Assembly (NCBI GenBank): GCA_017547685.1
Contig: JAFYPD010000079.1
Location: forward strand, 1-38,906
Reading direction: 5' to 3'
Length of the DNA stretch: 38,906 nucleotides
Origin: Peptococcaceae bacterium
GTDB lineage: Bacteria > Bacillota > Peptococcia > Peptococcales > Peptococcaceae
Shown here: positions 25,569-33,431 of the stretch, piece after piece
How positions within the stretch are numbered: the first letter of the stretch is position 1
How the letters are laid out: every line of letters begins with the position of its first letter
Notes under the pieces: model-generated
Seen by the model: only the letters and a program-made list of their open reading frames with translations
Told to the model about the DNA's origin: nothing
The model's database searches: none
Position numbers and translations under genes: made by a program

Positions 25569-26483
25569 ATGAGTACAATTTATATTACAGGTCATAAAAA
25601 TCCAGATACCGACTCTATCTGTTCTGCAATCGGTTATGCAGCGCTGAAAGGGGAAGGGTATGCCGCAGGTCGTCTGGGCAATGTGAATCCGGAAACCCAG
25701 TTTGTATTAGATCATTTTGGTATGGCTGCGCCGGAATTATTAGGCAATATGGCTGGCCAGGAAATTATTCTGGTAGACCACAACGAAGCTGCGCAGAGTG
25801 CGGATGGCATTGAAGAAGCAAAAATTCTGGAAATCCTGGATCATCACAAAATCGGCGGACTGAAAACTTCTGAACCAATTCTGTTCTGTAATGTTCCGGT
25901 TGGCTGCACTGCAACAATCGTAACCATGTTCTATCAACAGAGCGGCAAAACACCGGATGCAAAAGTGGCTGGCCTGCTGTGCTCTGCTATTTTATCTGAT
26001 ACACTGGCATTCCGTTCTCCAACCTGTACAGAAACCGACAAGGCAACTGCACTGGAACTGGCTGCAATTGCCGGTATTGCTGATGTGGAAGCTTACGCAA
26101 AAGAAATGTTCGCGGCAGGCAGTGAACTGGGCAGTAAAACAGAAAAAGAAATCCTGTATCTGGATTTCAAAAAATTCAATTCCGGCGGCACTACATTTGG
26201 CGTTGGTCAGGTAAGCTCTATGAGCGGCGAGGAACTGCAGGAATTAAAACCGCGCATGCAGGCCTATATGGAAGAAAGTTTTGCAGAACACGGTGCCGAT
26301 ATGCTGTTCTTCATGCTGACCGATATTATGGATGAATCCACTGATTTAATCTACTGCGGCGAAGGTTCCGATGCAGCTGTCAAAGCAGCATTTACATCTG
26401 ATGCAGAAGACAGAACCTATCTGAAAGGCGTTATGTCCCGCAAAAAACAGATTGTACCGCAGCTGACAGACGCACTGAAATAA
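25569..26483 (+). CDS. ppaC: Manganese-dependent inorganic pyrophosphatase (family II)
   Basis: Cytoplasmic DHH-family pyrophosphatase of 304 residues that hydrolyses PPi to phosphate and drives biosynthetic reactions forward. Metal-binding motifs are GHKNPDTDSI at the N-terminus, VDHNE and LDHHKIGG; the C-terminal substrate-binding motif is SRKKQIVPQL. There are no CBS domains, so it is the short, non-nucleotide-regulated form. The ATG at 25569 begins the conserved protein; a longer frame from 25536 adds 11 unrelated residues. The ribosome site (GGTGG) is weak. The gene stands alone between two identical tRNA-Gln genes. Confidence 0.95.
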   Translation: MSTIYITGHKNPDTDSICSAIGYAALKGEGYAAGRLGNVNPETQFVLDHFGMAAPELLGNMAGQEIILVDHNEAAQSADGIEEAKILEILDHHKIGGLKTSEPILFCNVPVGCTATIVTMFYQQSGKTPDAKVAGLLCSAILSDTLAFRSPTCTETDKATALELAAIAGIADVEAYAKEMFAAGSELGSKTEKEILYLDFKKFNSGGTTFGVGQVSSMSGEELQELKPRMQAYMEESFAEHGADMLFFMLTDIMDESTDLIYCGEGSDAAVKAAFTSDAEDRTYLKGVMSRKKQIVPQLTDALK

Positions 26484-26506
26484 ATTAAAAAAATCGCAAA
26501 AAACAG

Positions 26507-26535
26507 TTGCATTTATTGAATGCGTCTGCTATAAT
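26507..26535 (+). promoter_or_regulatory. Promoter of the second tRNA-Gln gene
   Basis: TTGCAT and TATAAT lie 17 bases apart. The sequence from -10 to the tRNA is a near-exact copy of that before the first tRNA, while the -35 side differs. Confidence 0.65.
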
Positions 26536-26546
26536 ATATCTTGTGA

Positions 26547-26678
<132 letters not shown>

Positions 26679-26685
26679 TAATGTT

Positions 26686-26879
26686 TTAGTCGTCTTCCGG
26701 TTCTATTATACTAGTGTCAACGCAAGCGGAGAGGCCGACTGCGTTATCTGCCGGCAGGGAGAAGACAATCCCTTTTCCGTTCCAGATGGTATCGCTTCCT
26801 TAAAAAATAATGTCTTCTTATTCATATTGTTTTTGCTGAGAAATATGGTTCTTCCTGCGTCGGTATCTATCAAAAATTT
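26686..26879 (-). pseudogene. Probable remnant of a minus-strand gene
   Basis: No intact gene lies between the second tRNA-Gln and the rplU promoter, but the minus strand reads like a frameshifted protein end. One frame gives FLIDTDAGRTIFLSKNNM and onwards; another continues with TIWNGKGIVFSLPADNAVG and then SACVDTSIIEPEDD before TAA at 26688-26686. A single-base change near 26795 would join them. The composition looks protein-like, but I recognise no family and no start is present. The evidence is impression, not homology. Confidence 0.3.
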
Positions 26880-26975
26880 TTAAGATGACTGGAACTGCAC
26901 GGCGGGTCATGCAAATGACATGCTGTTTGCGTTGAACTTTGTAAAGAAATGTTTATGGATTTTTAATTCTTTTCG

Positions 26976-27004
26976 TTGACTTTGTATCGGGAAAGGCGTA
27001 TAAT
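26976..27004 (+). promoter_or_regulatory. Promoter of the rplU-prp-rpmA operon
   Basis: TTGACT and TATAAT with an ideal 17-base spacer, the best sigma-A promoter in the window, as expected for ribosomal protein genes. Confidence 0.8.
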
Positions 27005-27011
27005 ACTACTC

Positions 27012-27090
27012 TGTAAGCGCATGTCGCTGAAACCGCGCGGGCTGGGTTTGAAAACGCAGGTGCGTTACCTAAGTTCAGGCGAGTATTTTG
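27012..27090 (+). promoter_or_regulatory. Likely L21 leader (ribosomal protein autoregulation)
   Basis: The ~95-base leader between promoter and rplU can fold: GTAAGCGC near its 5' end pairs with GCGTTAC at 27061-27067 allowing one bulge, and ACTC near the start faces GAGT before the ribosome site. L21 leaders of this kind are known upstream of rplU in Bacillota. The assignment rests on position and pairing only. Confidence 0.45.
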
Positions 27091-27105
27091 AAGGAGGTGC
27101 AGAGA

Positions 27106-27417
27106 ATGTACGCAATTATTGAAACAGGTGGTAAACAGTACAAAGTTCAGGAAGGCGATGTAATCACAGTTGAATTATTACACGCTGAAGCTGGTGAAAC
27201 TGTAAGCATTGACAAAGTATTAATGGTAAACAAAGACGGTGACTTAACCGTTGGTGCTCCATACGTTGCTGGTGCTAAAGTTGAACTGAAAGTTGAAGAA
27301 AACGGTAAAGCCCCAAAAATCGTTGTATTCAAATACAAAGCGAAAAAGAACTCCCGTCGCAAAAAAGGCCATCGTCAGCCTTTCACAAAAGCAACTGTAG
27401 TAAAAATCGAAGCGTAA
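27106..27417 (+). CDS. rplU: 50S ribosomal protein L21
   Basis: Large-subunit protein of 103 residues that binds 23S rRNA. Family features are the N-terminal [18 protein letters not shown] and the basic C-terminal [14 protein letters not shown]. The ATG at 27106 has AAGGAGG 8 bases upstream; a frame from 27088 adds 6 residues that include the ribosome site. It is the first gene of the operon, in the conserved order L21-Prp-L27. Confidence 0.97.
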   Translation: MYAIIETGGKQYKVQEGDVITVELLHAEAGETVSIDKVLMVNKDGDLTVGAPYVAGAKVELKVEENGKAPKIVVFKYKAKKNSRRKKGHRQPFTKATVVKIEA

Positions 27418-27421
27418 GCTT

Positions 27422-27772
27422 ATGATTCATGTACAGCTTGTAAAAACGGGAAATACCATAGAGGGATTTCAGATATCCGGACATGCCGGCTATGCCGAAC
27501 ATGGGCAGGATATTGTCTGTGCAGCGGCATCGTTTCTGGCCATTACTGTGGTGAACAGCCTGGAGATTCAGCTGGGCCGGGAAGGAACAGTAAAAGGCGG
27601 AGAAGATGGCTATCTGTATTATCGGCTGCCGGAAGGGTTAAACCAGAAGCAGCAGGAGACAGCGCAGATTATTTTGCAGACTCTGGCAACAGGGTTTCAG
27701 AATCTCAAAGAAGAGTATCCCAAATATATTTCTATACAGAATTTGAGAATTAAGGGAGGTGCATCGAAATGA
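27422..27772 (+). CDS. prp: Ribosomal-processing cysteine protease Prp
   Basis: A 116-residue cysteine protease that removes the N-terminal extension of ribosomal protein L27. The catalytic pair is His21 ([10 protein letters not shown]) and Cys33 (DIVCAAASF). It starts 4 bases after rplU with a poor ribosome site, so its translation is probably coupled to and lower than that of rplU. It overlaps rpmA, whose product is its substrate, by 4 bases. Confidence 0.93.
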   Translation: MIHVQLVKTGNTIEGFQISGHAGYAEHGQDIVCAAASFLAITVVNSLEIQLGREGTVKGGEDGYLYYRLPEGLNQKQQETAQIILQTLATGFQNLKEEYPKYISIQNLRIKGGASK

Positions 27773-28053
27773 TGAAATTAAATCTTCAGTTATTTGCATC
27801 TAAAAAAGGGGTAGGTTCTACAAAGAACGGCCGTGACTCCGAATCCAAACGTCTGGGTGCGAAACGTGCAGACGGTCAGTTTGTACTGGCAGGCAACATC
27901 CTGTACAGACAGAGAGGTACCAAAATTCATCCAGGTAACAATGTAGGCATTGGCGGCGATGACACTTTATTCGCTAAAGTGGATGGTATCGTAAAATTTG
28001 AAAGAAAAGGCAAAGATAAAAAACAGGTTAGTGTATATCCTGTAGCTGAATAA
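27769..28053 (+). CDS. rpmA: 50S ribosomal protein L27 with cleavable extension
   Basis: Large-subunit protein of 94 residues near the peptidyl-transferase centre. The N-terminus MMKLNLQLF precedes [15 protein letters not shown]; in Bacillota Prp cuts after this LNLQxF segment to expose the mature Ala. The presence of both the extension and prp is consistent. AGGGAGG lies 9 bases before the first ATG; the second ATG one codon later is an alternative. Confidence 0.97.
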   Translation: MMKLNLQLFASKKGVGSTKNGRDSESKRLGAKRADGQFVLAGNILYRQRGTKIHPGNNVGIGGDDTLFAKVDGIVKFERKGKDKKQVSVYPVAE

Positions 28054-28062
28054 TTGCCGATA

Positions 28063-28092
28063 AGCGGGCTGCTGATGCAGCTCGCTTTTTTG
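28063..28092 (+). terminator. Terminator of the rplU-prp-rpmA operon
   Basis: Ten-bp stem AGCGGGCTGC / GCAGCTCGCT (one G-U pair) followed by TTTTT. Confidence 0.85.
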
Positions 28093-28111
28093 CTGCACAA
28101 AATAACGCACG

Positions 28112-28165
28112 AGAACAAAAGGAGAGTCTTTATCCGCAAAACGGAAAAGGCTCTCCTTTTGTTAT
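28112..28165. terminator. Terminator of spoVT, bidirectional
   Basis: AACAAAAGGAGAG (28114-28126) and CTCTCCTTTTGTT (28151-28163) form a perfect 13 bp stem. The T-rich 3' arm works on both strands; on minus it follows spoVT directly. Confidence 0.75.
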
Positions 28166-28167
28166 GC

Positions 28168-28725
28168 TTACTGTTCCATCTGTTTGGCCAGAAAAGATGC
28201 TGCGGTTTCTGCCAGTTTTAATTCCAAATCGGTCATTTTTGTGCCGCTTTCTCTGGTGGCAATGATGACAGTGCCGATTGGATCCCCTTCGGCAATGATT
28301 GGCGCCATAACCTGAGAGTGGAATGTTTTTTCAATACCGCTGTCGGTGCTTCCGCGGAACAGGCTGTGAATGGAAGTATCATTTACATTGACTGCCTTGC
28401 GCTCTTCCATCACTTTTTCGGCAGCAGTGCCGATGGATTTGCCAAGAAGATCTTTTTTGGATGCGCCGGCCACGGCAATAATCTGGTCGCGGTCGGTGAT
28501 AATTGCAATATGGGCAGTGGCTTCAAATAAAGAGTCGGCATATTCCTGGGCAAATTCCCCAAGCTCACCGATTGGTGAGTATTTTTTCAGGATAACTTCT
28601 CCGTCATGGTCTACAAAAATCTCTAACGGGTCTCCTTCCCGGATACGCAAGGTGCGGCGAATTTCTTTCGGGATAACAACCCTGCCTAAATCGTCAATTC
28701 TACGCACAATTCCTGTTGCTTTCAT
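28168..28725 (-). CDS. spoVT: Stage V sporulation protein T (AbrB-type regulator)
   Basis: A 185-residue transcription regulator with an N-terminal AbrB/SpoVT swapped-hairpin DNA-binding domain (residues 1-50: ATGIVRRIDDLGRVVIPKEI) and a C-terminal GAF-like domain (about 60-180) that binds an unknown ligand. In Bacillus it adjusts sigma-G dependent forespore genes. Sequence and length match SpoVT across their whole extent. Presence suggests a spore former or a recent descendant of one; some non-sporing Bacillota keep it. It is monocistronic on minus. Confidence 0.92.
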   Translation of the reverse strand: MKATGIVRRIDDLGRVVIPKEIRRTLRIREGDPLEIFVDHDGEVILKKYSPIGELGEFAQEYADSLFEATAHIAIITDRDQIIAVAGASKKDLLGKSIGTAAEKVMEERKAVNVNDTSIHSLFRGSTDSGIEKTFHSQVMAPIIAEGDPIGTVIIATRESGTKMTDLELKLAETAASFLAKQMEQ

Positions 28726-28943
28726 ACATAAAAAACTCCCTTCTGATTCTGATACAGGTCATCATTGTTACTGCAAAAAGTTACAGCTCATCCTAATAGA
28801 AAGTATTTGTTATTTCGGAAAAAATATGTGGGATTTCCGTCAGCAAAATTTACCTGAACGGAAAAGATAGACTATGGCTGTCTGTAAGAAATGGTGCAGA
28901 ATAAGGTGGAATGTGCTATAATCATTTGGGGAGGATATGCACT

Positions 28944-30515
28944 ATGAAGACAGAATCAAAGCAGAAAAAAATGAGATTTGATATAGTTCAATTTCTGAAT
29001 CAGCTTGTGATAACAATTGTTGTGCTTTCTATTGCGACGGCAATTAACAGCATTATTGTGTTTTCGTACGAAAAAACAACCAATGTATCGGGTATTTTTT
29101 TATTAGCAATTATTGTTGTTTCTACTTTGACCGGACAGTATTTCTGGGGTATATGCAGTGCGGTGTATAGCGTGATTGCAACAAACTTTTTCTTTATGTA
29201 TCCGTATTTCGCGTTCGATTTTTCGTTGGCAGGATATCCGTTAACGTTCCTGGTTATGGCGACAACATCCATGCTGACCTGTGCATTGACGGTGAATATG
29301 CATAATCAGAGAGACAGGGCGAAACAAAGGGAAAAAATGGCCTATCTGATGAATGAGATGGACCAGAAACTGCTGCGGGCAGATACGAAAGAAGAAATTA
29401 TCAGACTTCTGATGGAACATTTACATGTACAGACGGAGCGTCCGATTCTTTATTTGGAACAGCCGGACGGGGAGTTTATTTTTTTGGAGAAAAAAGATCG
29501 TCTGGAAAATGTATTAGAGGGTTGGCCGAAAAGAACGATAGAGGAAAAATATCTGCCGGAGTATTATCGAGATGCCTGTATTGCGCTGGAAGAACAGCAC
29601 ATTGTAAATGATGATTTAGACCCGGTAAAAGGTGACGGGGTTTTGTGCATTCCTGTTATGTGGCAGAAAAAAGTGTTTGGGGCAGTTTGCATTGAATTGG
29701 GGGAAGATGCCCTGACAGAAGAAATTCAGGAGTTTGCGCAGGGGATTATCAACCACTTCGCCATTGCATTTGACCATCAGGCTTTGCGGGAAACGCAGCA
29801 GCAGTTGTTGATGGAGCAAAAGGAAGAACAGATTCGAGGTTCGCTGCTGCGGTCTATTTCTCATGATTTGCGCACACCGTTGACAGGTATTCTGGGCGCC
29901 AGCGCTTCGATTCTGGAAAACGGGGAGCGCATGCAGCCGGAATTGCGGAAAAAACTGCTGCAGGATATCAATGAAGAGGCACACTGGCTGCTGCGCATGA
30001 TTGAAAATGTATTATCGGTTACCAAAATTGGCAACCACAATCCGGGCCTGAAAAAATCGCTGGAACCGGTAGAGGAGGTCATTGCCGGTTCGGTATTACA
30101 TTGTAAAAAGTATTATCCGGATTTAAAAATAGAGATTCAGCAGCCAGATGAACTGATTATGCTGCCTATGGATCCAATACTAATCCGTCAGGTTGTAACT
30201 AATCTGATTGATAATGCCCATCGACATGGAAAAAGTAATGAAAAAATAGAATTGACTGTAGCACTGGAAAAAGACTATATAGAAATCTCTGTACAGGATT
30301 ATGGGCCGGGAATGTCGGCTGAGGATATGCAGCATGTATTTCGCGGTTTGGGCAGACGAAAACAGCAGGAAGGAGATGCCAGCCGCGGGCTGGGGCTTGG
30401 AATATCAATTTGCAAAACAATTGTAGAGGCGCATAAGGGGCAGCTTTTGGCAGAAAATGTTGCAGGAAAAGGATTAAAAGTGCTGTTTCGGCTGCCGCTT
30501 GAGGAGGGAAACTGA
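28944..30515 (+). CDS. KdpD-like sensor histidine kinase (DUF4118 type)
   Basis: A 523-residue kinase. Its N-terminal part has the KdpD-type DUF4118 membrane domain with about four helices (residues 12-125), then a GAF-like region (about 150-290), a HisKA domain with SISHDLRTPLTGILG, and a HATPase domain (NLIDNAHRHG, GPGMS, RGLGLGISI). The cytoplasmic KdpD sensor and Usp domains of full KdpD are missing, so this is a truncated architecture. No kdpFABC potassium pump genes are nearby. The ATG at 28944 has GGGGAGG 9 bases upstream. Its partner regulator starts 1 base after its stop. The signal is unknown. Confidence 0.88.
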   Translation: MKTESKQKKMRFDIVQFLNQLVITIVVLSIATAINSIIVFSYEKTTNVSGIFLLAIIVVSTLTGQYFWGICSAVYSVIATNFFFMYPYFAFDFSLAGYPLTFLVMATTSMLTCALTVNMHNQRDRAKQREKMAYLMNEMDQKLLRADTKEEIIRLLMEHLHVQTERPILYLEQPDGEFIFLEKKDRLENVLEGWPKRTIEEKYLPEYYRDACIALEEQHIVNDDLDPVKGDGVLCIPVMWQKKVFGAVCIELGEDALTEEIQEFAQGIINHFAIAFDHQALRETQQQLLMEQKEEQIRGSLLRSISHDLRTPLTGILGASASILENGERMQPELRKKLLQDINEEAHWLLRMIENVLSVTKIGNHNPGLKKSLEPVEEVIAGSVLHCKKYYPDLKIEIQQPDELIMLPMDPILIRQVVTNLIDNAHRHGKSNEKIELTVALEKDYIEISVQDYGPGMSAEDMQHVFRGLGRRKQQEGDASRGLGLGISICKTIVEAHKGQLLAENVAGKGLKVLFRLPLEEGN

Positions 30516-30516
30516 C

Positions 30517-31227
30517 ATGAACGGAAATGTACTGATTATTGAAGACGAAGATGCGATTGTAAATGTATTGACGTCCATTCTGATTGCCAACGAATATATT
30601 CCTGTTGTGGCCAAGGATGGAAACCAGGCATTGACGATGCTGCGTTCTTTTCAGCCGGACGTAGTTCTGCTGGATTTGGGGCTGCCCGACATAGACGGCG
30701 TTGATCTACTGAAAAAGATGAAACAGACGTATAATTGCCCGGTTCTGGTGGTATCTGCACGTGATAACGAATGGGAAAAGGTAGAGGCGTTGGATTTAGG
30801 CGCAGATGATTATATCACCAAGCCGTTCGGCAGTTCGGAGCTGCTGGCCCGCATCCGGGTAGCGCTGCGTAATCGAGACGGCGGAGAAGAAAAAGAAACT
30901 GTCAGCAAGAATATTTACTGCTGCGGTAAACTGCTTGTGGATCTGGAAAAACATATGGTTATGCTGGACAATAAACGGATTCATTTAACAAAAAATGAAC
31001 TTCGCATTATGGAGTTGCTGAGTCGCAATCCGGGAAAAGTACTGACTTATGATTATCTGATTAAAAATATCTGGGGTTCCGATATGCCGGAAAACAACAG
31101 AATTCTGCGTGTGAATATGGCAAATATTCGCCGGAAACTGGAAGAAAATCCGGCAGAACCGAAATATATTATCACTGAAATCGGCGTAGGTTACCGGCTG
31201 GCCGATGAAAGTTACTTTTTAGGCTAA
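30517..31227 (+). CDS. KdpE-like OmpR-family response regulator
   Basis: A 236-residue regulator with a receiver domain (Asp10-Glu11, phosphoacceptor Asp53 in VVLLDLGLPDIDG, Lys102 in TKPFG) and a C-terminal winged helix (HLTKNELRIMELLSRNPGKV, RVNMANIRRKLEENP). The LGLPDxDG signature is typical of KdpE. It is coupled to the kinase gene, with GAGGAGGG before the ATG at 30517. A terminator follows, then a 330-base intergenic region with a 48 bp inverted repeat before a UPF0324 transporter gene, a plausible target. Confidence 0.9.
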   Translation: MNGNVLIIEDEDAIVNVLTSILIANEYIPVVAKDGNQALTMLRSFQPDVVLLDLGLPDIDGVDLLKKMKQTYNCPVLVVSARDNEWEKVEALDLGADDYITKPFGSSELLARIRVALRNRDGGEEKETVSKNIYCCGKLLVDLEKHMVMLDNKRIHLTKNELRIMELLSRNPGKVLTYDYLIKNIWGSDMPENNRILRVNMANIRRKLEENPAEPKYIITEIGVGYRLADESYFLG

Positions 31228-31282
31228 CGTTTCGTCTGGATCCTATATATTCGTACAAAAAGCAGATTTGGTTATATTGAGT

Positions 31283-31312
31283 GCGACTGTTGCAAAACAG
31301 TTGCATTTTTTT
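31283..31312 (+). terminator. Terminator after the KdpE-like gene
   Basis: Stem GCGACTGTT / AACAGTTGC (one G-U pair) with a GCAA tetraloop, then TTTTTTT. Confidence 0.85.
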
Positions 31313-31343
31313 ATAATATATACCTTATAGCTGTCAAGAAAGC

Positions 31344-31404
31344 GTTAAGAAATCAATATAAATGTTAATTTAATATTGACATTTTCTTAACAACGTGGCA
31401 TACT
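31344..31404 (+). promoter_or_regulatory. Promoter inside a 48 bp inverted repeat, UPF0324 transporter
   Basis: GTTAAGAAA-TCAATAT (31344-31359) is repeated inverted as ATATTGA-CAT-TTTCTTAAC (31373-31391), 16 matched pairs per arm with a 3-base insert on the right. A consensus TTGACA (31376-31381) lies in the right arm and CATACT (31399-31404) follows 17 bases later. A regulator bound to the repeat would cover the -35. The direct neighbour is a KdpE-like regulator gene. Confidence 0.5.
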
Positions 31405-31534
31405 ACATATGAAATTGCTGTAAATCATCTGAATAAACGAGAATGTGATGTTTTGAACAATTAAATGAATTTTAACTATTTTTTATTTAAATTAATCTGA
31501 TCTTAGCGATTGCATTTCAATAGGAGGCTTTACG

Positions 31535-31589
31535 TTCCAAAGGCAATTCGACCGGAAAGGAGGATATTATAGCTGGCCTGCTTTTGGAA
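31535..31589 (+). other. Hairpin in the transporter 5' leader
   Basis: TTCCAAAGGC (31535-31544) and GCTTTTGGAA (31580-31589) form a 10 bp stem with one G-U pair. The loop holds AAAGGAGG (31556-31563), with CCGG / CTGG able to pair inside. AGGAGG also occurs just before the hairpin at 31522-31527, but no start codon follows either site; the used site is AAGGAGG at 31626-31632. The leader is about 230 bases and could be a regulatory RNA. Confidence 0.35.
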
Positions 31590-31640
31590 ATTTCTATTAT
31601 ATTTAATACAGCTATTATAAAAATTAAGGAGGTCTTACTT

Positions 31641-33017
31641 ATGGCTGAAGAAAAAAAACTTACACCTCAGGATGATGCTGTCGTAGCGGAGAAGTTCCAG
31701 TGGTCCGACCTGTATAAAAAAGAGGACTGGTGGGCAATCTGGCTTGGGTTTGCTATTATTTTTGCAGGGATCATTTCTGTAACAACAGGTGCATTCACAT
31801 TTAAAGCAGTTAAATTCTCCACCTGGGGGAATGCAGATGCGCCGACTATTTTCTCCAACATGACACCGGAATATTTTGGACAGTTGTTCTTTACTTATGC
31901 GGTATTAATCGTACTGTTCAGCATCGGTGCACACTTCATGGGCCACAATGTTAAAAAATTCGCGATCGGTTTTACCGGTCTGTTTGTACTGGCATGGATT
32001 GCTTACATTCTGTCTGCGCAGGCAACGATGAAAAACTATGTGGAATATGCTTTCTGGGCATTAGTAGTAGGTCTGTTAATCTGTAACACCATCGGGACTC
32101 CAGAATGGCTGAAACCAGCTATCATCAGTGAGTTCTATGTAAAAACCGGTCTGGTAGTAATGGGTGCGGAAGTACTGTTTGCTAACATCACCAACTTCGG
32201 TATTTACGGTCTGGCAATTGCATGGTTTGTAACACCAGTTGTTATTATTTTCATGTGGCTGTTCGGTACAAAATTCTTAAAAATGGTATCCAAACCAATG
32301 GTTATCGTAATTGCAACTGCAACATCCGTATGTGGTGTATCCGCAGCAATCGCGGCAGCTGCTGCATCCGGTGCAAAACGGAATGACTTAACCTTCGCAA
32401 TCGGTCTGTCTCTGATGTTCACCGTATTAATGATGGTATTCATGCCAATTGGGATTAAAGCTGTTGGTATGGATCCGATGATCGGCGGCGCATGGATTGG
32501 CGGTACCGTAGACTCTACCGGTGCGGTAGTACTGGCAGGGGAAGCACTGGGCCCTGTGGGCGGTCAGGTAGCAGCTCTGGTTAAAATGATTCAGAACATT
32601 CTGATTGGTTTCATCGCACTGGCAATTTCTATCTTCTTTGCAATGAAAGTAGATACCGACAGCACAGGCGGCAAAGTAGGTGCAGGTGAAATCTGGCACA
32701 GATTCCCGAAATTCATTCTGGGCTTCTTTGCAGCATCTGTACTGTTCTCCTTCGTAATCATGCCAACATTCGGTTCCGAAGCTTACAGCGCAATTCTGAA
32801 AACATTCAGCAACTTTAAAGGCTGGTGTTTCTGTTTAACCTTTACAGCAATCGGTCTGGAATCCAACTTCAAAGAAATGGCATACTATATGCAGGGCGGT
32901 AAACCATTAACCCTGTACGTAGTAGGTCAGACCTTCAACCTGGTACTGACCCTGTTTGTAGCTTGGGTAATGCTGAGCGGCAACTTCTTCCCAATTCCTG
33001 ATATCGCAACAGTTTAG
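31641..33017 (+). CDS. UPF0324 / YeiH-family putative sulfate (anion) exporter
   Basis: A 458-residue integral membrane protein with about 10-11 helices, in the UPF0324 family (Pfam Cons_hypoth698), often annotated as a putative sulfate exporter. The family core is visible as TSVCGVSAAIAAAAASGAK and the following GGAWIGGTVDSTGAVV. The N-terminus is longer than in small YeiH proteins, with a soluble 25-residue stretch before the first helix. The ATG at 31641 follows AAGGAGG by 8 bases. Codon use is highly biased, like that of the ribosomal protein genes here, which predicts strong expression. The substrate is not proven for this family. Confidence 0.82.
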   Translation: MAEEKKLTPQDDAVVAEKFQWSDLYKKEDWWAIWLGFAIIFAGIISVTTGAFTFKAVKFSTWGNADAPTIFSNMTPEYFGQLFFTYAVLIVLFSIGAHFMGHNVKKFAIGFTGLFVLAWIAYILSAQATMKNYVEYAFWALVVGLLICNTIGTPEWLKPAIISEFYVKTGLVVMGAEVLFANITNFGIYGLAIAWFVTPVVIIFMWLFGTKFLKMVSKPMVIVIATATSVCGVSAAIAAAAASGAKRNDLTFAIGLSLMFTVLMMVFMPIGIKAVGMDPMIGGAWIGGTVDSTGAVVLAGEALGPVGGQVAALVKMIQNILIGFIALAISIFFAMKVDTDSTGGKVGAGEIWHRFPKFILGFFAASVLFSFVIMPTFGSEAYSAILKTFSNFKGWCFCLTFTAIGLESNFKEMAYYMQGGKPLTLYVVGQTFNLVLTLFVAWVMLSGNFFPIPDIATV

Positions 33018-33030
33018 GAAGTGACTTGAG

Positions 33031-33330
33031 ATGCGCGAAGAAACGAGAGTGAAAATTGTTACCGTTTTGAATCGCTGTATAGTAGTATTTTGCTGTATAT
33101 CGCTGGTGATTGCTGTTTATCTGGCTTCTCAGAATGCCGGATTAATTGATGGAACATTTGGGCCGGGATCGTATTATTATTCAGATATTCCGGGCTGGGA
33201 AAAAATATTCCTCAGTGAATCTACCTGGCATTTAGGGTTTGAGAATCCTGTGGCGGCCTATGGTTTCTTTGTCATCTGGGGGTTACTGAGTTTTACTGCG
33301 TGGCGGTGGCTGGACAAGAAATTAAAATAA
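33031..33330 (+). CDS. Small two-helix membrane protein, transporter partner
   Basis: A 99-residue protein with two predicted helices (about 9-29 and 72-92) and a Trp/Tyr-rich extracytoplasmic segment between them. It starts 13 bases after the UPF0324 transporter with GGAAGTG upstream, and a terminator follows, so the two form an operon. I do not recognise the family. The position suggests an accessory subunit of the transporter. Confidence 0.7.
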   Translation: MREETRVKIVTVLNRCIVVFCCISLVIAVYLASQNAGLIDGTFGPGSYYYSDIPGWEKIFLSESTWHLGFENPVAAYGFFVIWGLLSFTAWRWLDKKLK

Positions 33331-33358
33331 TTTGACGAATATAAGCAACTAGATACAG

Positions 33359-33392
33359 GAGCTGCGAGAGCGATTCTCGCAGCTCTGTCTTT
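33359..33392 (+). terminator. Hairpin terminator of the transporter operon
   Basis: Perfect 11 bp stem GAGCTGCGAGA / TCTCGCAGCTC followed by a modest T-rich tract (TGTCTTTAT). Confidence 0.65.
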
Positions 33393-33431
33393 ATAGAAAA
33401 AGGGAACAGCAGAGGACGGAGGACGAACAAT

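Noticed and set aside
28944..31227. A true kdp potassium regulon
   Set aside because: The kinase lacks the KdpD cytoplasmic sensor and Usp domains and no kdpFABC genes follow, so the pair is called KdpDE-like only.
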